64,000 nucleotides of DNA, taken from positions 59,409 to 123,408 of the forward strand of contig JAEXCS010000043.1 of NCBI GenBank assembly GCA_023402075.1. The letters run 5' to 3'. Of this stretch, positions 6,939-16,686 are shown in pieces; position 1 is the first letter of the stretch; every line of letters begins with the position of its first letter. The translations under genes were made by a program, and so were the position numbers. The stretch is from Bacillota bacterium. Lineage in GTDB: Bacteria > Bacillota > Clostridia > Oscillospirales > Oscillospiraceae. The notes under the pieces were generated by a model. It saw only the letters and a list, made by a program, of their open reading frames with translations, did not search any database and was not told the origin of the DNA.

Positions 6939-7718
6939 TTATCCAATGGCAACATAGGTATATTGCTGTCCACTTTCGTTTTGCTGAGAATACGGCCCGG
7001 ATGTAGAATACCAAGCCACTGAATTTCCACTAAAAGTTGGCGTAATGTCGGTTTGCGTTACACCGGGTGTAATATAGAATTTTGCTGAGCGCCCTTTTAC
7101 AAGTATCATCGGGTTACCCACATAGTTAAACATGGTTGACGTATTGGCAACAACGAAAACCATGGCAGGAGCAAACGGAAACGAAAGGCTGTTGGGACTT
7201 CCACTGCCGTATGTTCCCGTTCCGGTGTAGTTCCCTGTAGCAAGCTGCACAGCAGGGCCGTTAATAAGCTGCCAGTATGTTCCGTCGTACTGAAGGTATG
7301 CAATTTTGGGGACTTGTGCAGCGCCAACAATGGCACCGTTAAAATAGATGCTTTTCGCGCCTGTCCCGTTGACATTCAGCGTCGGGGAAGACGCGGTGTT
7401 TTTATAGGAGAAATTTACCCCGATTACCGCACCAATTGACAGCACAAAATCCGAAAGCGTGGCAACTTTTGCAGAGGTCGCGGCAGCGGTTGCGCAAGTG
7501 CCATACCGGGCGGCGGCATACCTTAAGATGTCCGTCACCTTTGAGTACGAATCACCGCCCCACAGCGCGGCAACTGTGTCAGTCAGCAAATTTGCTTTTG
7601 TTGGCGGTGTCCCTTCCTGTGTCGGCTCGTCGGCCATCTCCATCTGATATGTGTTTTCCAATCCGGCGACGGGCGTTAATTTCACCCGTCCTGGATACGT
7701 ACTCACTCTATCGTCCAT
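6939..7718 (-). CDS. Phage tail fibre protein
   Basis: In this 259-residue protein, the N-terminal 60 residues have the baseplate-attachment pattern of short tail fibres (YPGRVKLTPV, then EGTPPTKANLLTDTVAALWG). The middle is beta-rich (NTASSPTLNVNGTGAKSIYFNG) and the C-terminal part is Gly/Ser/Tyr-rich, as in receptor-binding tips. Start and stop overlap the neighbouring genes. The receptor is unknown. Confidence 0.75.
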   Translation of the reverse strand: MDDRVSTYPGRVKLTPVAGLENTYQMEMADEPTQEGTPPTKANLLTDTVAALWGGDSYSKVTDILRYAAARYGTCATAAATSAKVATLSDFVLSIGAVIGVNFSYKNTASSPTLNVNGTGAKSIYFNGAIVGAAQVPKIAYLQYDGTYWQLINGPAVQLATGNYTGTGTYGSGSPNSLSFPFAPAMVFVVANTSTMFNYVGNPMILVKGRSAKFYITPGVTQTDITPTFSGNSVAWYSTSGPYSQQNESGQQYTYVAIG

Positions 7719-8128
7719 TAAAGCCCTCCGTATAGTCCAATATCTGCAATGCCAAGCGCCCAGCCAAGATTGACGGTGTGGGCCATGTTGTACATCAGGC
7801 GGTCTACATCTTTCAAAATCTTCTCAATTGCGTTTGCCGTTTCAACGTTGTATCGCATAACATTCGGCGCATCCGGCGTACTTGCAAGCTGTACAAAGGC
7901 GTCGCGGCACGTTTGAATGTCTGCTAGATACCGGTCAATGTTGCTCTGCGTTATGGTATCCGCCGCTGTCCAATTGTGTTTTGCCGTTACGCTGACATTG
8001 AAGCCGCAGTCATTGTCAAGCACACCTGCAACATATTCCACCGCAGCACCCACACGATTATAATCTCGGTAGTCGTAGTGATCTGCGGCGGTATGATTCA
8101 CAATCAGCGCGTCAATTTCGCTTGCCAC
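7718..8128 (-). CDS. Phage baseplate/tail protein, 136 aa
   Basis: It sits between the large tail protein and the tail fibre, with a stop overlapping the tail fibre start (7718). The sequence is soluble and partly helical (NIDRYLADIQTCRDAFVQLA). This is the usual slot for a small structural baseplate or connector protein. The family was not recognised with certainty. Confidence 0.55.
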   Translation of the reverse strand: MASEIDALIVNHTAADHYDYRDYNRVGAAVEYVAGVLDNDCGFNVSVTAKHNWTAADTITQSNIDRYLADIQTCRDAFVQLASTPDAPNVMRYNVETANAIEKILKDVDRLMYNMAHTVNLGWALGIADIGLYGGL

Positions 8129-8132
8129 AAAA

Positions 8133-10247
8133 TCACCCCTTGTCGTAGTAGATTATTGCGCAACCAGATGCGCCAATTGCCCCGGCTTCACCGATTCCCG
8201 GCTCATTGTCAACGACGGTCCAGCTGGATGTGTTGCCGTCGCCATCCGTGCTGCTTTCGGTGTGTCGGTTCCCCTTGGCTCCACCGGCCCCGCCTTTTCC
8301 ACCGTCACCGCTATTGGCAAGCGGGATCGCCACGCCGTCGCGCCCGTACACGCTGCCGGAAAAGATATCCGAATAGCCGTTGAAAAGCTGCCCATCCGCG
8401 CTTGTGTAGGTTGTGCCGCCGATGGTCAGCGTGGTAGCTGCGCCGTTTGTGCCAATTACAACGGTAGCCGTCGCGCCGCTGTTGATGGAAATGTCCTGCG
8501 CCCACACCTTGCCACCGATGCCGTCTATGCCGTCCGTTCCTGCCGCGTCCCATGTTCCGTCTGTTCCGGCGGTTCCGTTCGCGCCGGAGCCTACCAGAAT
8601 AACGTGCAGTTGCGTCTTTCCCGCTGGGGCCGTCCATGCACCGCTTGCCGTTATGGTTTCGGAGGATTGATACAGCGCAAGTCCATTTGCTTGTAGGAGC
8701 GTCGCCGCCAAATCTTTCATAACACCGCCAGAGAATCCCAGCGCCTGACTGATTCTTCTCGCGCTGGTGGCCTGCGATTCGTCCAGCTGTACCCGGTCAA
8801 CATCGCCCAACTCCGCGGACGGGTCACCCCGGTCGGTTACTCCCAATTGGTTCCCGCCGTAAAATTGCAAGATGTTCCGCGCCAGTGCCGCCGCCTGCTC
8901 TGAGGTCGTAATAAACGGGTTTTCCACGCTTGCCGTCTGGCTGGACGCGGTATCATTGCCGCCGTATGTAATCTCTGTCTTGTTGGTGTCGTTCAACTTC
9001 ACGATGATTTTGGCAATGTCGTTGTTGGCTTTCATGGTCGGGTATTTGCTCATATTGTCCAGCGTTATATTTCTCCCGGCGCTCCAAAGCGGTTCAATAC
9101 ATAGGTATCCCGTTTCCGCGTCGGCCCGTGGGAACGTCTGTGTTGCCTGGCAAATCCACCGCAGGATATCGCCGCAAGTCTTTCCAGCTACCGCCGCAGC
9201 CGTGCAGGTCAACGCCATGTTTGCATATGCGCTATCCACGGTATACCTTGCTTCAAAGTTCGTTCCAAGCTGACTGACAAGCGATGTAGCCCAACCTGAC
9301 AGCGTTGTCGGAAGCGTACCCGGCGCAATGTACGTACGGTTTGCCAGCAGTCCGATGATGTCCACCAAATCCCATTGCATAGTCAGGCCGTTGTCGCCGG
9401 TCTTCCAGCCGCCGGAATACTGGTAGTACACGCCGACCGGCTTATACTCCTTCGTTCCGTCAGCCAGTCGGCAACCGATGGACAGCGGGACGCCTTGCCG
9501 TTCCTCAATGCTCTGGAACAGCCCGGACTTACTGCGCGGCTCAAATCTCCGCGTCTGATTATCCATTTTCAGCGTGGCGGTTCCGTAGGGCAGGGACAGG
9601 CACGACGGGTCAATCTGCTGGTTGATGGACAATTCCGCAATGATGTGATTTGTCCAGTTCTCGTAAATGCCGGGAACAATCTCACACACACGCACGAACC
9701 GTCCCGGAATGCTCCACTTCGTTACGGTCACCTTGACCGCCGTAGGATTTTGCACGGTAAAGCCGTCAAAACCGACAGACTGCTCCGTGTTGCCCGTGAC
9801 CGTCTTTGTGTAATAGGCTGTGGCCCCGCTGAAAACTTCGACCGTGAAATCCTCCGCCACGCCGTCAACATCATCACCAGAGAAATATACGGAGCAGGCT
9901 TGCAGGACGGATACATTGGTGAAATTCAGCTGTACCCATGCAGAAACAGAGCCATCAGGGCCGCTCAGAGCCGTGGACATAAAGCCCTTGAATCCGCTTG
10001 CAGCATCGTCCGGGCAAACAGACCATGTATCGTCCAGATGCACTCTGTCAGTCTCGCAGGAGGCCAGCCGAGTACCTTGCTCAAATACCTTGTCATGGAT
10101 GGCAAAACTCGCCATAGCATTGTTGCCGCTGGACGTATTCGCGCCGAATGTAATATCAGGGTCAATTAAATCAATAATCGCCTGTATGTACATCCGGCGC
10201 ACGTCGCCAGTAATAGCCAGCTTATAGGCATCCGTACTGTTAATCAT
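8133..10247 (-). CDS. Phage tail/baseplate protein, 704 aa (tail module A)
   Basis: This is a large structural protein. The N-terminus has a jelly-roll or discoidin-like stretch (about residues 45-190), the middle resembles the receptor-attachment domains of siphophage tail-tip proteins (about 195-480), and the last 170 residues are Gly-rich with collagen-like runs (GTAGTDGTWDAAGTDGIDG) and TDGDGNTSSWTVVDNEPGIG. It follows the distal-tail-like gene at 10240 with an overlap. The truncated ORF at 12759-13349 is a divergent homologue of its first 190 residues, from a second tail module. Confidence 0.75.
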   Translation of the reverse strand: MINSTDAYKLAITGDVRRMYIQAIIDLIDPDITFGANTSSGNNAMASFAIHDKVFEQGTRLASCETDRVHLDDTWSVCPDDAASGFKGFMSTALSGPDGSVSAWVQLNFTNVSVLQACSVYFSGDDVDGVAEDFTVEVFSGATAYYTKTVTGNTEQSVGFDGFTVQNPTAVKVTVTKWSIPGRFVRVCEIVPGIYENWTNHIIAELSINQQIDPSCLSLPYGTATLKMDNQTRRFEPRSKSGLFQSIEERQGVPLSIGCRLADGTKEYKPVGVYYQYSGGWKTGDNGLTMQWDLVDIIGLLANRTYIAPGTLPTTLSGWATSLVSQLGTNFEARYTVDSAYANMALTCTAAAVAGKTCGDILRWICQATQTFPRADAETGYLCIEPLWSAGRNITLDNMSKYPTMKANNDIAKIIVKLNDTNKTEITYGGNDTASSQTASVENPFITTSEQAAALARNILQFYGGNQLGVTDRGDPSAELGDVDRVQLDESQATSARRISQALGFSGGVMKDLAATLLQANGLALYQSSETITASGAWTAPAGKTQLHVILVGSGANGTAGTDGTWDAAGTDGIDGIGGKVWAQDISINSGATATVVIGTNGAATTLTIGGTTYTSADGQLFNGYSDIFSGSVYGRDGVAIPLANSGDGGKGGAGGAKGNRHTESSTDGDGNTSSWTVVDNEPGIGEAGAIGASGCAIIYYDKG

Positions 10248-10614
10248 GGGGCTTCACCTCACGCAGCTTAAATGCCACATTGTGCCAAACGGCTTTACCG
10301 CTCTTTGCAAACGCAAACGTCGGCATTGGGAACTCCGTACAGATGAACTTTCCCGTGGCCATCGTGTCAGAATCGTCTGGCAGATACACCACATCAATAG
10401 CAGCCTGCGACCGCAGCGCAGTCAGAAGCGCCCTGTACGTCTCGTCCGGCATTTTGTCGTATGAGTACGTAATGACCTGCACAACGCCGCGAATTTCCGT
10501 TACCATGCGGCCGGAAATCATTACAAGCTGTTCGCCAAGCTGTTCCGGGCGGCTTGAATACTTGTCGTTGCTGGTCTGCGGAAGGTATGTTCCGTTCAAA
10601 ATGAGCTGCGTCAT
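10240..10614 (-). CDS. Phage tail protein, 124 aa (tail module A)
   Basis: This beta-rich structural protein has the same position and layout as the 131-residue gene at 13346-13741 (NGT near the N-terminus, SGRMVTEIRGVV versus TGRMVRDIIGAY). The start codon overlaps the stop of the tape-measure remnant (ATGA) and the end overlaps the 704-residue gene. Probable role is in the tail tip or as a distal tail adaptor, by position after the tape measure. Confidence 0.65.
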   Translation of the reverse strand: MTQLILNGTYLPQTSNDKYSSRPEQLGEQLVMISGRMVTEIRGVVQVITYSYDKMPDETYRALLTALRSQAAIDVVYLPDDSDTMATGKFICTEFPMPTFAFAKSGKAVWHNVAFKLREVKPHD

Positions 10615-10700
10615 GCGAGCGACACCTCCGGGTTAGCTTTAGACACCTTGCGGAAATCAGGCAATAGAACTCTTGCGACTCGTTCACCGTTGAAATAGAT
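10611..10700 (-). pseudogene. C-terminal remnant of a tail tape-measure gene (phage A)
   Basis: The frame reads YIYFNGERVARVL and ends KANPEVSLA then TGA, which overlaps the next start. Short C-termini of the type 'v-Y-x-x-G-x-x-V-A/G' end many tape-measure proteins, compare GKVVYRANKRESRRVG at the end of the intact one at 13743. Upstream the frame runs into the prohead-protease fragment, so everything before it is deleted. Confidence 0.55.
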
Positions 10701-10920
10701 ATAGCTTTGCAAGGTCTTTCAGCGCATTGGCGTTAAACGGCTCATAGTTGCGGTCATCCAGTTCATTGTCACCCGCGTAAACCTTGAACGTAAAAACGTC
10801 CTCCGCTTTCAGAGGTTCCAGCGCGTACTTATTGATTTTCTTCATTTCCGATTCATCGGCGGTCTGAACCTCGACACTTGCGCTCTTAAAAATTAAGCCT
10901 TTTTCGATTTCATCAGCCAT
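10684..10920 (-). pseudogene. N-terminal fragment of a phage prohead protease
   Basis: About 70 residues resemble the start of the prohead maturation protease that follows portal genes (LKAEDVFTFKVYAGDNELDDRNYEPFNANALKDLA). The catalytic Ser/His region is missing: after LAKLY the sequence switches to the tape-measure remnant and stops. The junction is near 10692-10708. Confidence 0.6.
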
Positions 10921-10923
10921 GTT

Positions 10924-12159
10924 TTATTCCTCCTCTCCGTTAGAATTAGCCGGAACGGTTTGCGTATTGTAAGCGGCTCCGACCTGCGTAAGCGGCACCA
11001 TTGTACCGTTCACAATCAACTGATCGCCGCCCGGTTTTGCTTCTTTGTCGAGATAGCTTCGCGCCTCATTCGGCGTGTAAATGCCGCCATTGACCGCACT
11101 TTTCATTGCTTCAATCTGCGTTTTCTGGTCAGCGCGGAGAATCACAGCCACGTTAAACTTAAAATAATAGCCGCTCTCCACTTCTTCCGTGGATAACAGC
11201 TTAAATGTAAGTTCTTCTTCGTACTGTTTCAGAATGTAAAGTAGCGTATCGACGTAAAATGCAAGCTGCTGCTGCTCGGCTGCGGAATAGCTGGCCTTTT
11301 CATAATCGTTGATTTGGTTCGGTTTAATTCCAAACGCCGCCGCAATCTGCAAGGCACTATATCGTTTAAGCCCTAAAAACTCATTGTCGGCAAACTTCGT
11401 GGAAAACGGCGTAAGCTGCGTACCGTAGGCAACTGGGATAATGTCTTTTGCGTTGGCGTTGCTTCCGTCCAGAAACGCCTGAATCCGCTCGGCGTACCTC
11501 TTTTCGTTCTGCTCGCTTGCGTCGCCCGTGTACTGCAAAACGGCCTTGCCGGTGAATCCGCTGTTGTACGCCTTGTTTAGCATCTGCTGGGCGGTTTGGT
11601 TCCCGGTCAGCGTTTCATCGAGAATCTCACGCACGGACTTTCCCGTGATGCCGTCAAAGCTAGTCGATGTACGGAAATGAAGAATGCTATCAGATGGAAT
11701 CTTATACTGCTTTCCACTCTGGCTGTGCGTATACACGTACCAAATTGCGTTTTCGTTGCCCCACGCCCCGGCGTTATCCACCCATACAGATACGTCACCC
11801 GACGGGAGAATCCAAAGCCGCTCTCTGCTCCCGGCCCCGACAATCCATACATAGGCGTTTCCGTAGTGGTTGCGGTTGTACTCAACCGTTGACCAAAAAT
11901 GTGCCGCCGTCATGTACGGGTTTGGCCTTACACCGGCAATGCTATACAGCGGGTGCTTGTACGCTTTGGCAACGCCGCCTTTTTCTGTCTGCTGCATCAG
12001 CTTCAGCGGCAGTTTGCCAAGCGTTTCCCCGAGGATTTTAAGGCAGGCAAAATATGTAACCTCTGATAACTTTGACTTTTCCACCGTTCCGATGTTCAGA
12101 AAGTCAAGAATTGTCTGCGTCTGCACCGGCTCCGCTGTTTTTCTACTCCAAAAAGCCAA
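10924..12159 (-). CDS. HK97-type phage portal protein
   Basis: In this 411-residue protein of normal length, the start MAFWSRKT, the block VTYFACLKILGETLGKLPLKLMQ and the later YKHPLYSIAGVRPNPYMTAAHFW, DSILHFRTSTSFDGITGKS and IAAAFGIKPNQIND are typical of HK97-family portals. These form the ring through which DNA enters the capsid. It is intact, but both flanking head genes (terminase and protease) are truncated, so it cannot serve a complete head here. Confidence 0.88.
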   Translation of the reverse strand: MAFWSRKTAEPVQTQTILDFLNIGTVEKSKLSEVTYFACLKILGETLGKLPLKLMQQTEKGGVAKAYKHPLYSIAGVRPNPYMTAAHFWSTVEYNRNHYGNAYVWIVGAGSRERLWILPSGDVSVWVDNAGAWGNENAIWYVYTHSQSGKQYKIPSDSILHFRTSTSFDGITGKSVREILDETLTGNQTAQQMLNKAYNSGFTGKAVLQYTGDASEQNEKRYAERIQAFLDGSNANAKDIIPVAYGTQLTPFSTKFADNEFLGLKRYSALQIAAAFGIKPNQINDYEKASYSAAEQQQLAFYVDTLLYILKQYEEELTFKLLSTEEVESGYYFKFNVAVILRADQKTQIEAMKSAVNGGIYTPNEARSYLDKEAKPGGDQLIVNGTMVPLTQVGAAYNTQTVPANSNGEEE

Positions 12160-12168
12160 TCAATCGCC

Positions 12169-12815
12169 TCATTTCATCCATTCAAGGAATTTATTGATAC
12201 TGCTGTCTACGTCAACGGTCGTTTCAATCTGCTTCATGCCGATAACGTGCGCATCAATGGCTGCGTCTACCGGATCAATACGCCTGCATGACCGTGCGTT
12301 TCCGTTCTCTTTGTCAACTTTTATCTCTCCAAAGCTGTTTGAAACCACCTTTGCGTTGACAAACGACCAGATTAATAGGCCGTTTTCCTTGTCGTATTCA
12401 ACATCTCCTTGCTTCACAAGCAGCTGCATATCAGCCGTGGCATCGTTCAGAAACCGCGCTGACTGCGTAATTGGCGTAACAGGGCAGTTGAAAACGTCCA
12501 AATCCGAGACAAATGCATCTGCATTGTGGGGGTCAAACCCAATCGCTTCAATATGCAGGTCGTACCGCTCGACGTTATCTTTCAAAACTTTCAGAATGAA
12601 TTGGTAATCATTCTTATAGTCTCCTGCGCCGCCGGTCACCGTCAGCAAATCTTCCTTTGCCCAGATGTCATACGGCGCTTCGTCCGTCTGAATGTGTTCT
12701 TGCAGGCGCGCCCGTGGCATGAAGCTATGAGACCATATGTAATACTTCCTACGGCCCTTTACCTCAAATGGAAATTCCAAAGACAGCGTTGTGAGGTCGC
12801 CGCCGCTTGACAGGT
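12169..12815 (-). pseudogene. C-terminal (nuclease) part of the terminase large subunit
   Basis: The frame starts abruptly at DLSSGGDLTTLSLEFPFE, followed by the terminase nuclease pattern (YIWSHSFMPRARL, APYDIWAKEDLLTVTGG, AIGFDPHNAD). The ATPase half (Walker motifs) is absent. A TGA lies in frame just upstream of the junction at about 12811-12820, where the sequence changes into a tail gene sharing only TGAC. Confidence 0.75.
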
Positions 12816-13349
12816 CATGTCAAAGGTGCGGTACACCCCGAAAATAATGTGCTCCAGCTTGGCATAGCGGTACGGGAGGTTCGTGCTGTTCAGGGTAATG
12901 ACGATCTTATCGTAGCTGGTGACCTTCTGGCGGCAATAATAAACGGCGCTGTCCGGCGTAAAATCCACGTCGGCTTTCAGTGTCGCTCCCTGATACCATT
13001 TGATGTTGACGGAATCACAGTAGCCGCCCGTGGCCGTGTCCGCCGCCAGCGTCACGCCCAAAGAGGAATACTGCTGGTCGAATGCCACAGTGATGACGGG
13101 CGGGCTTTCAAACATACCATCCGCCCCGCTCATGGCGGATGACCAGAACGCGATGTCCTGACCGTTTAGCGGTTCAAAGCTGCCATCCAAACCCCAGCAA
13201 TTCAGTTCACCGGACGCAATGGCCGTGGAAGCGCCTCCGGGCGGCAGCTTGGAAATATCGCAGAACGGCATTGCGCCGTTGGTGGAAACGTTCGCATCGT
13301 CCTCCGCTCCCGGCGCAATGTCTTTATAGAGAACGGTTGTCTTACTCAT
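12759..13349 (-). pseudogene. Truncated tail protein of a second phage (tail module B)
   Basis: The true start is ATG 13349, overlapping the stop of the gene upstream. Residues 1-175 are a discoidin-like tail domain homologous to the start of the 704-residue protein at 8133 (both share SG-x-DG and similar beta-strand spacing). After FDMT the reading frame enters terminase sequence out of frame and stops after about 20 foreign residues. Confidence 0.65.
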
Positions 13350-13741
13350 GGCTTCACCTGCGCGTCCATGGGAATGAAATTGATCTCCAGCTCGTCCCAA
13401 AAGTTTACGCCCCCGGACGCCCGCTTTAATCTGCGGGTGCCGGAGGTGTAATATGCTTCGTAGGAAATGGAGGTCTGCCCGTCCGCTGCTTCCAGAGTTA
13501 CGGAATCATCCACGGAATGCTGAATCAGATAATCCCATAGACCGTCAAAGGCGGCTGTGTTTCCATTATTGAAAAATGTGATCTTGTGCCCGATGTACGC
13601 CCCGATGATGTCCCGCACCATCCGCCCGGTCATGACCCGCCCGGCGTTGTCACCGTCCAGAACGTTGAAGCTTTCTTCGTAGTCGGAGATGGATACCGTT
13701 ACATCAAAGGAGGTTCCGTTGATTTTGCAGTAGCTTGCCAT
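13346..13741 (-). CDS. Phage tail protein, 131 aa (tail module B)
   Basis: This beta-rich protein sits directly after the tape-measure gene, the slot of a distal-tail-like component. It is the counterpart of the gene at 10240-10614 in module A. The stop overlaps the start of the next tail gene (ATGA). No enzymatic motif is seen. Confidence 0.6.
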   Translation of the reverse strand: MASYCKINGTSFDVTVSISDYEESFNVLDGDNAGRVMTGRMVRDIIGAYIGHKITFFNNGNTAAFDGLWDYLIQHSVDDSVTLEAADGQTSISYEAYYTSGTRRLKRASGGVNFWDELEINFIPMDAQVKP

Positions 13742-13742
13742 G

Positions 13743-15971
13743 TCATACCTCCACGAGGCTCACGCCGACCCGGCGGGATTCTCTTTTATTTGCCCTGTAT
13801 ACGACCTTCCCGAACTGTTGTTTGTCCATCTCCATGATGATGGTGATGTCGCCCGTATTGGCAATACCCCGCGTCTCTTCCCGAATTAACTGGCGTAGCT
13901 TAGCGTCGGGTACTTCGTAGTTGTTTCCGCTCTTCTGATCGCCCAGCACGGCAAGGAATTCACGGTTCGGGGGGATTACCGCGCCGGTGGCGAGGCGGGG
14001 AATGGCGACCGTGGGAATTGACGGAATCTGCGGGGCGTTAACGGTAATTCCAACCGCAGAAAGAGCCTCGGCGGCTTTTGCAATCAGCGCATTTAGCGCT
14101 CCGATTAAACTGTTCAATCCCCCGATCACCATGTTTACCATTCCTTCGAACAGGCTAATTATGCCATTCAGAATACCTTTGAAAATGTCCTTGATGCCCG
14201 TCCAAGCCATTTCCCAATCCCCTGTAAACACCCCTGATAGAAATTCGATGAAACCTGTAAAAATCTGCTCAAGATCACTAATGAGATTTAGCAGTGTACT
14301 CTTCACCGTGGCAATATGTGAGTTTATAAACGATCTCAGCCACTCAATGATTCCCGTAATTCTTCCATGTGTCTTTTCATCCAACCAATCAAGGAAACTG
14401 TTGAACATATTTTTAACTGCATCCAAAACGGCAGAGAACGCCATCTTTAGCCCCGAAAAGATTTCCCCGATTCCTTTGACCGTTCGTTCAAAGTCTCCTG
14501 CAAAAATGCCTGAAAAAAAGTCAATAAATCCTCGGAGGATAGTTTTGAAACCAGATAGAAGGTTTTCGCCCTCGCCGTATGCGACGGTAATGGCCAGGAG
14601 AATGGAGGCTATCCCTGCGATCAACATTGGAATCCAGCTCCCCGTGATAAGCGCAATACCTAGTCCTGTTGCCAGTATTCCGGCAATAGAAAGTAGCAGG
14701 TTTTCTAGTTTCCACCCGTTTTTGCTGGCATCACGAAATCCTGTTACAAGCATTAGAATTCCAGTCACGATCAGCGAAATTCCTGCGGCAACCGGCCCGA
14801 ATGCAAGGCCTAAACCAACCGTAAGCTCCGCCGCTCCGATTAGCATTCCTTTGAGATTGTCCCAATTTACCCCCTCGTTCCACGCATCAAAGATGTTTCT
14901 GACGAAGCGCACCGCCCCATCAATAGCAAGAAGCAGGCCTAAAAACGTTTTAAGCCCGCCCTGTAACGCCTTAGGAAGTTTCCAGTACATCAGGGCTGCA
15001 CCAATCAATTCTGCAAGCCCCAGAATCCGTTCTAATTGGCTTTCCGTCAGATTGCTTAAAAATCCAAAGTTAGCGGAGGAATCATCTTTTGTGGAATCTC
15101 CGGCAGATGCGCCGGAGGCCCCTCCGGACAGTTTGTTGATTTCATCAAATCCGGCCATTTCTTTTCTGGCCTCTTTTGCCGCTGCGCCGGTTGCGTCAAG
15201 CGCCTCTGTTTGTCCATTCAGCGCCTTTGCCGCAGCCTTAGAATTTTCGATTGATTTCCCCGTAATCATTGCAAAAAGCTGCGCAATCGTTGAGATAATG
15301 CGCGTCAGGATGTCCACAAACATGGTAAAGGCTGGAATAATAACGCTAACTAGCGGTTGCGCCAAGGTCAGCAGCGCGCCTTTCAAGCGCGCCACGGAAG
15401 CAGAGGCTTCTGCGTTGGTTTTAATAACCTTCCCTGCCCATTCACGAAACTTAGCAAGTGCCTGAGTAATCAGGGTAAACACCAAGGCGCTTCGGACGAC
15501 TTCGCGCACCCGCAGCGCAAATCTCCCCATACTTTTGTTCGCTTTTTTTGTGGCCTTGTCCATAGCCTCCGTGTTGTAACCCGCCTTGGCCAATTCCTGA
15601 GCAATGCCCCCGGCCTTCTCCTTGTTGCGCTCGAGTTCCAGGGTGGCGCTGTTAATAGCGGTATCATATCGCTCTACTTTAGATTGAACCGCCCCCCAAG
15701 ATTTTTCAGTTTCTTTTACCGCCAAGGCCTGCGTGGTTATCTGCCCGGATGTAAAAAACTCTTGCCCGCTTTTCATGTATTCAAGCCGCGCCTTTGCCGC
15801 ATCAAGAGTGGCCGCCAACTGCTTTGACTGCTCCGCCAACGGCGAACGTTCGGCTTGCTTTTGTGAAATTTTGTCCTCAATGGAGGTAATTTTCTTTTTC
15901 AGGGATTGTAACTGCTTTTCGAGCTGTGAATTATCGAGGTTCGTGGAAAAGGTAATGGAACCGTCCGCCAT
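13743..15971 (-). CDS. Phage tail tape-measure protein (tail module B)
   Basis: The start MADGSITFSTNLDNSQLEKQ at 15971 follows a good SD (AAAGGAG), giving 742 residues. An N-terminal coiled coil (about 15-115) is followed by a stretch rich in Ala, then several hydrophobic segments (about 310-460) and amphipathic repeats around FSGIFAGDFERTVKGIGEIFSGL and LSGVFTGDWEMAWTGIKDIFKG. The C-terminus is VVYRANKRESRRVG. Tape-measure proteins set tail length and enter the host membrane. It is shorter than many but appears whole. Confidence 0.85.
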   Translation of the reverse strand: MADGSITFSTNLDNSQLEKQLQSLKKKITSIEDKISQKQAERSPLAEQSKQLAATLDAAKARLEYMKSGQEFFTSGQITTQALAVKETEKSWGAVQSKVERYDTAINSATLELERNKEKAGGIAQELAKAGYNTEAMDKATKKANKSMGRFALRVREVVRSALVFTLITQALAKFREWAGKVIKTNAEASASVARLKGALLTLAQPLVSVIIPAFTMFVDILTRIISTIAQLFAMITGKSIENSKAAAKALNGQTEALDATGAAAKEARKEMAGFDEINKLSGGASGASAGDSTKDDSSANFGFLSNLTESQLERILGLAELIGAALMYWKLPKALQGGLKTFLGLLLAIDGAVRFVRNIFDAWNEGVNWDNLKGMLIGAAELTVGLGLAFGPVAAGISLIVTGILMLVTGFRDASKNGWKLENLLLSIAGILATGLGIALITGSWIPMLIAGIASILLAITVAYGEGENLLSGFKTILRGFIDFFSGIFAGDFERTVKGIGEIFSGLKMAFSAVLDAVKNMFNSFLDWLDEKTHGRITGIIEWLRSFINSHIATVKSTLLNLISDLEQIFTGFIEFLSGVFTGDWEMAWTGIKDIFKGILNGIISLFEGMVNMVIGGLNSLIGALNALIAKAAEALSAVGITVNAPQIPSIPTVAIPRLATGAVIPPNREFLAVLGDQKSGNNYEVPDAKLRQLIREETRGIANTGDITIIMEMDKQQFGKVVYRANKRESRRVGVSLVEV

Positions 15972-16041
15972 GATTGGTTCTCCTTTCGGGCATGAAAAAA
16001 CCACCCCCGCCGGAGCGAGGATGGTTTGTATTAACTTTAGG

Positions 16042-16617
16042 TTATTTTGCGTCTCTGGAATTGGCTTCCTTGACCACATTTCCAGATGATTCATTGACGA
16101 ATTTTACAGAAATGTTGTCTGCTTTGCTTCCGTTAAATGCGTTATACATCCCGCCATACATATAGAAAATCATAGTCGAGAGCATTTCCGCAAAATCTGG
16201 AGTTTCATTTTCTGTCACGACTGTAAATTCGGTGTAGTCATTGTTCGTATCAATTGACACTAAATTCGGGTATTCTTCTGAATTTACCATTTCCCCGAGC
16301 CCATCTTTGATGGATGTCTCCAATTCTTCCATCATCTCCTTGTGTTGAGTTTTGGAGATAACGTATGTTACAGACCCATCATCGTTCAGCATGGCAGACT
16401 GATACCCTTTTTCGCTTACCGCGAGGTCAAGGGATTCCTGTGTCGTTTCGTCATCAATAAAATCGGCGGGAATATTGAGAGTAACGTCAAAAATTTCCTT
16501 CTCAACCCTGATTGTCGTATTGTCTTCCCCTTTGCTGTTCTGCCCGCCGTCCGCAACAGAGCTGCAAGAACAAAGAATCAGCGATAAAACTACACCCCAG
16601 CAAAGAACCCTTTTCAT
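16042..16617 (-). CDS. Secreted lipoprotein, 191 aa
   Basis: The signal peptide has a lipobox ending LCSC, with the modified Cys near residue 18, followed by a Ser/Gly linker. The rest is a soluble beta-alpha protein of unknown function (SEKGYQSAMLNDDGSVTYVISKTQHKEMMEELE). I recognise this as a common lipoprotein type in gut Firmicutes, often near prophages. It lies upstream of the tape measure on the same strand and may be a cargo gene or simply the chromosomal flank. Confidence 0.6.
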   Translation of the reverse strand: MKRVLCWGVVLSLILCSCSSVADGGQNSKGEDNTTIRVEKEIFDVTLNIPADFIDDETTQESLDLAVSEKGYQSAMLNDDGSVTYVISKTQHKEMMEELETSIKDGLGEMVNSEEYPNLVSIDTNNDYTEFTVVTENETPDFAEMLSTMIFYMYGGMYNAFNGSKADNISVKFVNESSGNVVKEANSRDAK

Positions 16618-16686
16618 TCCTCATGCCTCCTGTCGTATTTCTATATTTTTACAGTATCATGGTCGCAATAGAAAAGCAAGCAGACT

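Noticed and set aside
4997..15971. The tail genes as a phage-tail-like bacteriocin (tailocin)
   Set aside because: Terminase, portal and protease remnants and broken, doubled tail genes point to collapsed prophages rather than a kept tail-only locus.
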